Shown here: positions 7,075 to 14,543 of the stretch, piece after piece | Layout of the letters: each line of letters begins with the position of its first letter | How positions within the stretch are numbered: position 1 is the first letter of the stretch | Notes under the pieces: generated by a model | What the model was told of the DNA's origin: nothing | The model's input: only the letters and a program-made list of their open reading frames with translations | Databases searched by the model: none | Assembly (NCBI GenBank): GCA_025935595.1 | Contig: JAICUZ010000026.1 | Span: forward strand, 1 to 15,309 | DNA: 15,309 nucleotides | Direction of reading: 5' to 3' | Origin: Burkholderiales bacterium | Lineage (GTDB): Bacteria > Actinomycetota > Thermoleophilia > Gaiellales > Gaiellaceae | Translations under genes and position numbers: made by a program

Positions 7075-7271
7075 TGCCGTAACGCTATCCGTCCGGTCCG
7101 GGTCCTAGGGTGCGGGCCATGAGGCTGAGAGCCGCGTGACGCGCACCTGCCGGACCTGGACGTCGCACCGCCGCCCGCCGGCCGCGACGCTGCGGCGCCC
7201 GGTGGCGCCATTGCCGAGCTCGTGGGTTTGCACGGCGACGTGGACGCAGCGCGTGCCACGCTGTCGGCCGC
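7075..7271. other. Divergent intergenic region with a coding-like stretch
   Basis: This 197-bp gap separates the divergent OsmC-like and glycosylase-Nudix genes. It contains the likely OsmC -10 box (7082-7087). In the plus-strand frame starting at 7129, after a TGA at 7126, there is a coding-like stretch to about 7290. Its codons are GC3-rich and would read HLPDLDVAPPPAG, then an amphipathic helix AELVGLHGDVDAARATLSAA. This frame is not that of the downstream gene. It may be a small unrecognised ORF (GTG at 7222), a gene remnant, or an N-terminal extension broken by a frameshift. I recognise no family. Confidence 0.3.
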
Positions 7272-8201
7272 GTGGCACGCACTCCTAGCGCCGTCCCCGA
7301 CGTCCTCGTCCCAGGTCTCGCGTGCGTCTTCTGCGGGATCAACCCGGGCCGCGTGTCCGCCGCTGCGGCCGCGCACTTCGCGAACCCGCGCAACGACTTC
7401 TGGCGGCTGCTCCACGACGCGGGCTTCACACCCCGCCTCTACGAACCCGAGCAGCAGCATGCGTTGCCGGAGCTCGGCTACGGGCTGACGAACGCCGCGT
7501 ACCGGACGACACCCGGATCGGGCGACCTCCGCCGCGGCGACTTCGATCAGGCCGAGTTCGAGGCGCGCATCGAGGCGGTCTCCCCGCGCGCGGTCGCGTT
7601 CGTCGGCAAGGAGGCGTACCGCGGGCTCTGGAACGAACGACCGGAGCTCGGGCCGCAGGAGCGCGTGATCGGGCGCACGGGCCTCTTCGTCCTTCCATCG
7701 ACCTCGCCCGCGAACGCCGCGGTGTCGTATGCGGAGCGGCTGCGCTGGTTCGCAGAGCTGCGGGACTGGCTCGTGCCTGTGGAACGGCAGGCGGTTCGCG
7801 CGCTCGTGCTCGACGCCGACGACCGCGTGCTCCTCGTCCAGTTCCGCCGCCCGATCGGCGACCGCACGTGGTGGGGGTCACCGGGAGGCGGCATCGATCC
7901 CGGCGAGAGCCACGAGGCAGCCCTGCGGCGTGAGCTGCGGGAGGAGATCGGGCTCGAGGACTTCGAGATCGGCCCGCTGCTCTACGAGCACGTCGGCCGG
8001 TTTCCGTGGGCGAAGGTTCTCTATCACCAGCACAACGCGACCTACCTCGTCCGTGTGCACGCCCACGAGCCGGCGCCGACGATCGATCTCGACCCCGAGG
8101 GGGTCGCCGATGTCCGCTGGTGGAGCGCAGGCGAGCTCTCATCCTCGACGGAGCGGTTCGCGCCGCCCGACCTACCGGAGCGGGTGCGTAGGCTGACCTG
8201 A
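7272..8201 (+). CDS. Fusion: mismatch-specific uracil-DNA glycosylase (MUG/TDG) plus Nudix hydrolase
   Basis: A 309-residue protein made of two enzymes. Residues 1-168 form a MUG/TDG-type uracil-DNA glycosylase: VPDVLVPGL, CGINPG (21-26, catalytic-type Asn24), NPRNDFW, GLTNAAYRTT (71-80), VAFVGKEAY (108-116) and LPSTSPANAA (141-150). Residues 174-309 form a Nudix hydrolase with a complete Nudix box from Gly206 to Leu228 (GGIDPGE ... RELREEIGL). The first half would remove uracil or related bases from mismatches in DNA; the second would hydrolyse a nucleoside-diphosphate-linked substrate, perhaps a damaged nucleotide. No stop or gap separates them. GTG at 7272 is the only start found near the homology; it lacks a ribosome site, so an extended N-terminus is possible. 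The TGA is directly followed by the next GTG. Confidence 0.9.
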   Translation: MARTPSAVPDVLVPGLACVFCGINPGRVSAAAAAHFANPRNDFWRLLHDAGFTPRLYEPEQQHALPELGYGLTNAAYRTTPGSGDLRRGDFDQAEFEARIEAVSPRAVAFVGKEAYRGLWNERPELGPQERVIGRTGLFVLPSTSPANAAVSYAERLRWFAELRDWLVPVERQAVRALVLDADDRVLLVQFRRPIGDRTWWGSPGGGIDPGESHEAALRRELREEIGLEDFEIGPLLYEHVGRFPWAKVLYHQHNATYLVRVHAHEPAPTIDLDPEGVADVRWWSAGELSSSTERFAPPDLPERVRRLT

Positions 8202-8651
8202 GTGACCGCCGTCTTCGTCACCGTCCATCTGCTCGCGGCCGGGGTCTGGTTCGGCGGGTCGACCGCGCTCGTCTTCGTCGGCGTGCCGGCGATCCGCACG
8301 CTGGACGGCGAGCCGCGCGGCCGCGCGATGAAGGAGCTCGGGCTCCGCTGGCGCCCGATCGGCTACGGCGCGCTTCTCGTCGCCGCGGTCACAGGAGTCG
8401 TCCTCGCCGCGCGCGACTGGGAGTCGACGACGTCGTTCAAGGTCGTGCTCGCGGTCAAGGCGGCGGTGTTCGTCGCGCTGCTCGTCGCGTCGTACCTCCA
8501 CAACTTCGTCTACGGCCCGCGTGTCCAGGCCGAGGCGCGCGCGGGCGGCAACCAGCCGACGCGTCCGACGCTCGTCGTCGTGGGGTGGATCAGCTATTCG
8601 CTCACGCTCACTCTCCCGATCCTCGGCGTCGTGCTGCAGCGCCTCACCTAG
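8202..8651 (+). CDS. Four-helix membrane protein, CopD-like
   Basis: This 149-residue integral membrane protein has four likely transmembrane helices, at about 4-27, 51-69, 78-102 and 121-146. The first contains HLLAAGVWFGG (9-19), a His/Trp/Gly pattern seen in CopD-like and related small membrane proteins. No soluble domain is present. Its function is unknown; a copper or haem link through His9 would be speculation. The start GTG at 8202 follows the stop of the glycosylase-Nudix gene with no gap (TGAGTG), so translation is probably coupled. It ends 144 bp before the convergent nadE stop. Confidence 0.75.
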   Translation: MTAVFVTVHLLAAGVWFGGSTALVFVGVPAIRTLDGEPRGRAMKELGLRWRPIGYGALLVAAVTGVVLAARDWESTTSFKVVLAVKAAVFVALLVASYLHNFVYGPRVQAEARAGGNQPTRPTLVVVGWISYSLTLTLPILGVVLQRLT

Positions 8652-8795
8652 TCGGCTCGCCGATGGTGCCTGGCACCGGACGTGGCTCGACGGTCATCTC
8701 GGATCTGCAGGGAAAGTTGCTCTTCGTCGACGATGCCGGCACGAAGGTGTCGCGGTGCCTGGCTGGGTACTTTCGGCCAGTGCGGCCGGCGTTTC
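8652..8795. other. Convergent intergenic region with a GGTGCC/GGCACC palindrome
   Basis: This 144-bp gap lies between two convergent genes. It carries GGTGCC-T-GGCACC (8665-8677), a near-perfect palindrome with a one-base centre. A second GGTGCCTGGC (8754-8763) has GGCAC at 8738-8742 that could pair with its GTGCC. The one-base loop and lack of a T-run argue against a simple intrinsic terminator for the first element. It could be an interspersed repeat, an operator or part of a bidirectional terminator. I see no gene here. Confidence 0.4.
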
Positions 8796-10508
8796 TCAGC
8801 CGGGCCACCGGTTGGTGATCGGCGTGCGGCGGTCGCGACCGAACGCCTTCGGCCGGAGCTTCACGCCCGGGGGCGCCTGACGGCGCTTGTACTCGGCCCG
8901 GTCGACCATCGCGAGCGCGCGCTCGACGACCTCGGGATCGAAGCCGTCCTGTGACAGCTCCTCGCGCGAACGGTCGAGCTCGACGAACGCCTCGAGCACC
9001 GCATCCAGTTTCGGGTAGGGCGGCAGCGAGTCCTCGTCGAGCTGCTCGGCCCGCAGCTCCGCACTGGGCGCGCGCTCGATGATCGAAACGGGGATCAGCT
9101 CACGGCCCGCCCGTTCGTTCAGCCATCTCGACAGGCGGAAGACGTCCGTCTTGTAGACGTCCTTGATCAGCGCGAACCCACCCGCGAGGTCGCCGTAGAG
9201 CGTCGAGTACCCGACCGACAGCTCCGACTTGTTGCCGGTCGCGATCACGAGCCAGCCGAACTTGTTCGACAGCGCCATCAGCAGCGTGCCGCGGACGCGC
9301 GCCTGCAGGTTCTCCTCGGTGAGATCGGTCTCGCGCCCCTCGAACGACGGCGCGAGCGCCGCGGTGAAGGCCTCGACAACAGGTTCGATCGCAACCTCGC
9401 GGAAGTCGATCCCGAGGCTCTCGGCGAGCCGCCGCGCGTCGCCGCGCGTCCCCTCCGACGAATAGCGAGAGGGCATCGACACGCCGTGCACGCGGCCGGG
9501 GCCGAGTGCCTCGACGCACAACGCCGCGGTGAGCGCGGAGTCGATGCCGCCGGAGATTGCGACCACGACGTCGTCGAAGCCGTTCTTGACGACGTAGTCG
9601 CGCAGGCCGAGCTCCAGTGCGAGCCGCATTTGCTCGAGCTCGCCGAGCTGCTCGGCAGGAGCCGGGTGCGCAGCCTCCGCCTGCTTACGTGGCGGCGCGA
9701 GCTCCACGCTCGTCGCCTCGACGTGCTCCCAGGCGCGCGCGAGCGAGCGGCGCCGCACATCGCGGAGCCGGCGGCCGATCGCTGCAACGGGGTCGACGTC
9801 GACGACGAGCAGTTCCTCCTCGAACCCGGCGGCGCGGGCCAGGATCTCGCCTTCGTCGTCGAGCACCACCGAGTTGCCGTCGAAGATCAACTCGTCCTGC
9901 CCTCCGACCGCGTTACAGAGCGCGAAGAAGCACGAGTTGTCGCGCGCGCGCACCCTCAGCATCTCCTCGCGCTCACGGTCCTTCCCGATGTGGAACGGAG
10001 ACGCGGAGATGTTCGCGATCAGCTGTGCACCGGCGAGGGCGAGATCGGTCGCGGGCGGCCCCGGTTGCCACACGTCCTCGCAGATCGTCGGGCCGACGAT
10101 CACGTCGCCGAAGCGGAGGAGAACGAGGTCGTCGCCGGGTGCGAAGTAGCGGTCCTCGTCGAAGACGCCGTAGTTCGGCAGGAACCGCTTGCGGTAGACG
10201 CAGCGCACCTCGCCGTGCGCGAGCACGAAGCATGCGTTGAAGAGGTCCGTGTCGAGGTGCGGTGCGCCTACGAGTGCCGTCACGCCGTGCGTCGCCTTCG
10301 CGATCTCGTCGACCGCGCGGCGCGCGGCGCGCACGAAGCCGGGGCGCAGGAGCAGATCTTCGGCGGGGTAGCCGGTGACGCAGAGCTCCGGGAACAGGAC
10401 GAGGTCGGCGTTTGCGTCGCGGGCGCGGCCGAGCCACTCGACGATGCGGTCTGCGTTGCCGTCGACGTCGCCGACGACGCTATTGATCTGAGCGAGCGCC
10501 AGTCTCAT
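8796..10508 (-). CDS. nadE: Glutamine-dependent NAD+ synthetase
   Basis: A 570-residue two-domain enzyme that amidates nicotinic acid adenine dinucleotide to NAD+ using ATP and glutamine, the last step of NAD synthesis. The N-terminal nitrilase-like glutaminase has Glu41 (FPELC), Lys107 (YRKRFLPNYGVFDE) and Cys143 (GPTICEDVW). The C-terminal synthetase has the PP-loop SGGIDS (319-324) and later NKSELSVGYSTLYGD and LIKDVYKTDVF. Length is slightly shorter than some actinobacterial forms, matching the compact bacterial class. ATG at 10508 is chosen because homology starts at MRLALAQINS and AGAGG lies 9 nt upstream; an in-frame GTG at 10541 would only add unrelated residues. Its start overlaps the end of the small membrane protein gene by 29 nt, so the two are probably one transcript. 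Confidence 0.96.
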   Translation of the reverse strand: MRLALAQINSVVGDVDGNADRIVEWLGRARDANADLVLFPELCVTGYPAEDLLLRPGFVRAARRAVDEIAKATHGVTALVGAPHLDTDLFNACFVLAHGEVRCVYRKRFLPNYGVFDEDRYFAPGDDLVLLRFGDVIVGPTICEDVWQPGPPATDLALAGAQLIANISASPFHIGKDREREEMLRVRARDNSCFFALCNAVGGQDELIFDGNSVVLDDEGEILARAAGFEEELLVVDVDPVAAIGRRLRDVRRRSLARAWEHVEATSVELAPPRKQAEAAHPAPAEQLGELEQMRLALELGLRDYVVKNGFDDVVVAISGGIDSALTAALCVEALGPGRVHGVSMPSRYSSEGTRGDARRLAESLGIDFREVAIEPVVEAFTAALAPSFEGRETDLTEENLQARVRGTLLMALSNKFGWLVIATGNKSELSVGYSTLYGDLAGGFALIKDVYKTDVFRLSRWLNERAGRELIPVSIIERAPSAELRAEQLDEDSLPPYPKLDAVLEAFVELDRSREELSQDGFDPEVVERALAMVDRAEYKRRQAPPGVKLRPKAFGRDRRTPITNRWPG

Positions 10509-10716
10509 CGGTTTTCGCCTCTCGGTCGAAAACTCTACCACGACGCTCTGCGCGGGCGGTGCGGCGCCACTGGAAGTACAGGACGACCCCGCACAGGAAC
10601 AGCACGAAGCTCACCCAGCCGATCCACGGTGAGTTCGCCTTGTTTGCGACGACGCTCACGACCGCCGCGACCGCGAGGACGCCGATCAACCAGAGTCGGA
10701 GCGCGTTGGCCTGCAT
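10480..10716 (-). CDS. Small two-helix membrane protein
   Basis: A 78-residue protein with two likely transmembrane helices, LWLIGVLAVAAVVSVVA (about 8-24) and WIGWVSFVLFLCGVVLYF (about 31-48). A highly charged tail (RRTARAERRG and onward) follows. I do not recognise a family. ATG at 10716 is chosen because the hydrophobic segment begins soon after it; an in-frame ATG at 10737 would run through the inverted repeat and overlap the divergent gene's start. No ribosome site is visible. Its 3' end overlaps nadE by 29 nt. The overlap and order suggest co-expression with nadE, not a known functional link. Confidence 0.65.
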   Translation of the reverse strand: MQANALRLWLIGVLAVAAVVSVVANKANSPWIGWVSFVLFLCGVVLYFQWRRTARAERRGRVFDREAKTDETGARSDQ

Positions 10717-10740
10717 ACGATGGCCCAGTATGGCCATCGT
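10717..10740. promoter_or_regulatory. Perfect 9-bp inverted repeat between divergent starts
   Basis: Arms ACGATGGCC (10717-10725) and GGCCATCGT (10732-10740) are exact reverse complements around a 6-base spacer, CAGTAT. The left arm touches the minus-strand start codon (10716-10714) and the plus-strand ATG (10730-10732) lies in the spacer and right arm. TACGAT (10716-10721) lies 8 nt before the plus ATG and fits a -10 box for a leaderless message. A repressor bound here would cover both starts. Operator function is inference. Confidence 0.45.
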
Positions 10741-11332
10741 GATCGACCGCCGTTTTCGCGGCCCGAAAGACTCGGGCAACGGCGGCTACTCGTCCGGCCT
10801 GTTCGCGCTCGCGCACGGGGGCGACGTGGTCGAAGTGACGCTGCGTCTCCCGCCGCCGCTCGACACGCCGCTCGAGCTGGACGGCGAGCGCATCCTCGCG
10901 GGCGAGGCGGTGGTCGCCGACCTTCGTGAAGCGGAGCTCGGCGTCTCGGTGCCGGATCCGGTCGCGCTCGGCGACGCCGTCGCCGCGGCGACGCCCGACC
11001 TCGGGTCGCCGTTCCCGGAGTGCTTCGTCTGCGGTTACGCGCGCGGGGACGACGGGCTGCACATCCATGCCGGCCCGGTCGCGGATCGAGAGGTGTTCGC
11101 GGCGCCGTGGACGCCGCGCGACGACACCGTCGGCCCGGAGTTCGTGTGGGCTGCGCTCGACTGCCCCGGCGCCTACGCCACCGGGGTGCCCGGACGCGGG
11201 ACCGTCGTTCTCGGCCGCCTCGCCGCGCGGATCGACCGTGTTCCGCAGGCGGGTGAGGAGTGCGTCGTCGTCGCGCGGCACAACGGCAGCGACGGGCGCA
11301 AGCACGGCGCCGTCACCGCGCTCTTCACAGCG

Positions 11333-12505
<1,173 letters not shown>

Positions 12506-12551
12506 CGCCGGCTCCTCGTCTCGGGACGGTTCAGTCTTGACTGCGGCGCCG

Positions 12552-12580
12552 ATCATATGGCACTCTCGGTCTGCTGTAAA
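12552..12580 (-). promoter_or_regulatory. Sigma70-type promoter for the ABC ATPase
   Basis: On the minus strand TTTACA (12580-12575) and TATGAT (12557-12552) are separated by exactly 17 nt. Each differs from the TTGACA / TATAAT consensus at one position. Initiation near 12545 would leave about a 40-nt leader to GTG 12505, containing its GAGGAG site. The -35 box lies inside the LacI-type half-site at 12575-12582. Confidence 0.65.
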
Positions 12581-12601
12581 CGTTCTCTAGAATCGTTTTC
12601 A
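12575..12601. promoter_or_regulatory. LacI-family operator(s) between ATPase and regulator genes
   Basis: TGTAAACG (12575-12582) and CGTTTTCA (12594-12601, reverse TGAAAACG) are inverted half-sites matching 7 of 8 bases. Both have the CG typical of LacI/CcpA-family operator centres. The 11 bases between contain TCTAGA. They may form one wide operator or two 14-bp operators centred at 12581/12582 and 12594/12595. The left half overlaps the ATPase -35 box. TAGAAT (12588-12593) is a candidate -10 for the LacI gene. This fits autoregulation and control of the importer; inference from motif and position. Confidence 0.6.
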
Positions 12602-12609
12602 GAAATCCT

Positions 12610-13629
12610 TTGCAGGACCTCCAAGACGCCACTCCCACCCTCGCCACCGTCGCTCGGCTGGCGAACGTGTCGCTGGCGTCCGCTTCGCGCGTCCTGAACG
12701 GGATCAAGACGAATCCCGAGACGCTGCGGCGCGTCACGGAGGCGGCTGCTGCAGTCGGCTACGTGCCGAACGCGGCCGCGCGCACGCTGCGCTTGCGTCG
12801 CACCGGCCAGATCGCGTTCGCGATGCCGGACGTCGCGAACCCGGTGTACACGTCGATGGTCGGTTCGATCGCGCAGGTCGCCCGCGAATGCGGCAGCCGA
12901 CTGATCCTCCACTCGACCGACGCCGACGTCGCCGACGAGCTGAGCTTCATCGAGGATCTGAAGCAGCGGTACGTCGACGGCCTCATTCTCGTATCGATCG
13001 ACTTCACGAGCGCGCACGCGGATGCGATCGCGGGCGCGGCCGTTCCGGTCGCGCTGCTCGGGAACCCGCCGGAGGGGACGAAGATCGACACCGTCCGCGC
13101 GAACTCGAGCCACGGCGCGACCGAGGCGGTCAAGCACCTGCACGCTTGCGGGCGGCGGCGGATCGCGTTCGTCAACGGGCCCGAGCACACTGCACCGGGC
13201 AGTGCACGTCGCCGCGGCTACCTGCAGGGCCTGCGGGAGTGCGGCCTCGACCGGGACGACACGCTCGTCGAGGTCGGGAGCGACTTCACGATCGACGCCG
13301 GGCGCGAGGCGGCCGAACGCCTGCTCGAGCGGGTGATGCCGGACGCCGTCTTCTGCGCGAACGACCTGATCGCGTTCGGCGCACTTGCCGCATTGCGCGA
13401 GCGCCGTCTCGAAGTGCCGCGCGACGTGGCGATCGTCGGCATGGACGACACCACGCTGGCACGCGTGACGTCGCCGACGCTCACGAGCGTCGACCTCGGC
13501 GGAGCCGAGCGCGCGCGCGTCGCCGCCGAGCTCCTCCTCGCGCGCATCGACCAGCCGAAGCGCCGTGTCCGCACGGTGGCCGTCGAGCCGAAGCTCGTCG
13601 TGCGCGAGTCGTGCGGGGCCGTGCTGTGA
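12610..13629 (+). CDS. LacI family transcriptional regulator
   Basis: A 339-residue LacI/GalR-type repressor. The N-terminal helix-turn-helix is LATVARLANVSLASASRVLNG (about 11-31). A hinge helix follows (NAAARTLRLRRTGQIAF), then a periplasmic-binding-protein-like sensor domain from about residue 64 to the end. Landmarks there are ANDLIAFGALAALRE, VAIVGMDDT and SPTLTSVDL. It should bind DNA as a dimer and release it on binding a sugar. TTG at 12610 is chosen because it is the only start before the helix-turn-helix; no ribosome site is seen. The LacI-type sites 9 bp upstream suggest autoregulation. Its TGA overlaps the permease GTG by 4 nt (GTGA), so the regulator heads the permease operon. 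Confidence 0.93.
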   Translation: MQDLQDATPTLATVARLANVSLASASRVLNGIKTNPETLRRVTEAAAAVGYVPNAAARTLRLRRTGQIAFAMPDVANPVYTSMVGSIAQVARECGSRLILHSTDADVADELSFIEDLKQRYVDGLILVSIDFTSAHADAIAGAAVPVALLGNPPEGTKIDTVRANSSHGATEAVKHLHACGRRRIAFVNGPEHTAPGSARRRGYLQGLRECGLDRDDTLVEVGSDFTIDAGREAAERLLERVMPDAVFCANDLIAFGALAALRERRLEVPRDVAIVGMDDTTLARVTSPTLTSVDLGGAERARVAAELLLARIDQPKRRVRTVAVEPKLVVRESCGAVL

Positions 13630-14543
13630 CCGCGTTCGGTCTCCGGCGTGCACCGAGGAACCGCGCCGGCGTGGCCCTCACCGGCCGCGAGGCCTTCGTG
13701 CTGCTGATCCCGGCGATGATCCCGATCGTCGTCCTCAGCGTCGCGCCGCTCGCACGCGGCATCTACCTCGGCTTCACCGACTCGCGCGCCGGGTTCGACG
13801 TGAAGACGCACTTCATCGGGCTCGACAATTTCCACCGGCTGATCCACGACGACCTGTTCGTCAACTCGTTCAAGATCGGCCTGATCTGGGCGGGATCGGT
13901 GACTTTCGTCCAGTTCTGCCTCGCGCTCGGCCTCGCGCTCCTCCTGTCGCAGCCGCTGCGCTTCCGCTGGCTCGCGCGTTCGCTCGCGCTCGTGCCCTGG
14001 GCGATGCCGCCGGTCGTCGTCGGGATCATGTGGAAGCTCGTCTTCCAGCCGCAAGCCGGCGTGCTCAACGAGCTCCTCTACCGCGGGCATCTGCCGGGCT
14101 CGAACATCGACTGGCTCTCCGACTTCACGTGGGCGCTGCCTGCCGTGATCGTGGTCGGCGTTTGGGCCGGCATGCCGCAGACGACGGTCGCTCTGCTCGC
14201 CGGCGTGCAGAGCATCTCCGACGACCTGCACGAGGCTGCGGCCGTGGACGGCGCAGGAGCATTGCGACGCTTCTGGACGATCACGCTGCCGCAGCTTCGG
14301 CCCGTGATCCTCGCGATCACCACGCTCGACCTGATCTGGAACTTCAACTCGTTCGGGCTCGTCTACGTGCTGACGCTCGGCGGGCCGGGTCATGCAACCG
14401 AGCTGCCGATGCTGTTCGCGTACAACGAGGCGTTCAAGTACGGCGAGTTTGGCTACGCCGCAGCGCTCGGTGACGCGATGGTGATCGTGATCGCCTGCAT
14501 CCTCGTCTTCACGATTCGCGGCCGCCTGAAGGAGGCGACCTAG
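13626..14543 (+). CDS. Sugar ABC transporter permease, MalF/UgpA type
   Basis: A 305-residue inner-membrane permease of a CUT1 carbohydrate importer. About six transmembrane helices are visible, the first at about 22-45 (FVLLIPAMIPIVVLSVAPL). The cytoplasmic EAA loop that docks the ATPase is at 203 onward (EAAAVDGAGALRRFWTITLP), followed by LIWNFNSFGLVYVLT and LGGPGHATELPML, both usual for the MalF-like partner. Length is normal. GTG at 13626 overlaps the regulator stop. The open frame continues upstream only through LacI in another frame, so the longer version is rejected. The next permease starts within its stop codon. Confidence 0.93.
   Translation: MTAFGLRRAPRNRAGVALTGREAFVLLIPAMIPIVVLSVAPLARGIYLGFTDSRAGFDVKTHFIGLDNFHRLIHDDLFVNSFKIGLIWAGSVTFVQFCLALGLALLLSQPLRFRWLARSLALVPWAMPPVVVGIMWKLVFQPQAGVLNELLYRGHLPGSNIDWLSDFTWALPAVIVVGVWAGMPQTTVALLAGVQSISDDLHEAAAVDGAGALRRFWTITLPQLRPVILAITTLDLIWNFNSFGLVYVLTLGGPGHATELPMLFAYNEAFKYGEFGYAAALGDAMVIVIACILVFTIRGRLKEAT

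Noticed and set aside
8665..8677. Intrinsic terminator at the GGTGCC palindrome
   Set aside because: The loop would be one base and no T-run follows on either strand.
10509..10541. Upstream GTG start for nadE
   Set aside because: It adds eleven unrelated residues; the family starts at MRLALAQ and AGAGG precedes the ATG at 10508.
9486..10742. 418-codon plus-strand ORF
   Set aside because: Antisense to nadE and the small membrane gene; no recognisable domain.
12506..12556. Upstream ATG start for the ABC ATPase
   Set aside because: This ATG overlaps the predicted -10 box (12552-12557), and GTG 12505 has a good ribosome site and the family N-terminus.
12888..13625. Plus-strand extension of the MalF-like permease through the LacI gene
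   Set aside because: It is an out-of-frame shadow of LacI; the permease begins at GTG 13626.
13218..14393. 391-codon minus-strand ORF opposite LacI and the permease
   Set aside because: Composition is low-complexity Arg/Asp/Glu-rich antisense and the sense genes are fully recognisable.
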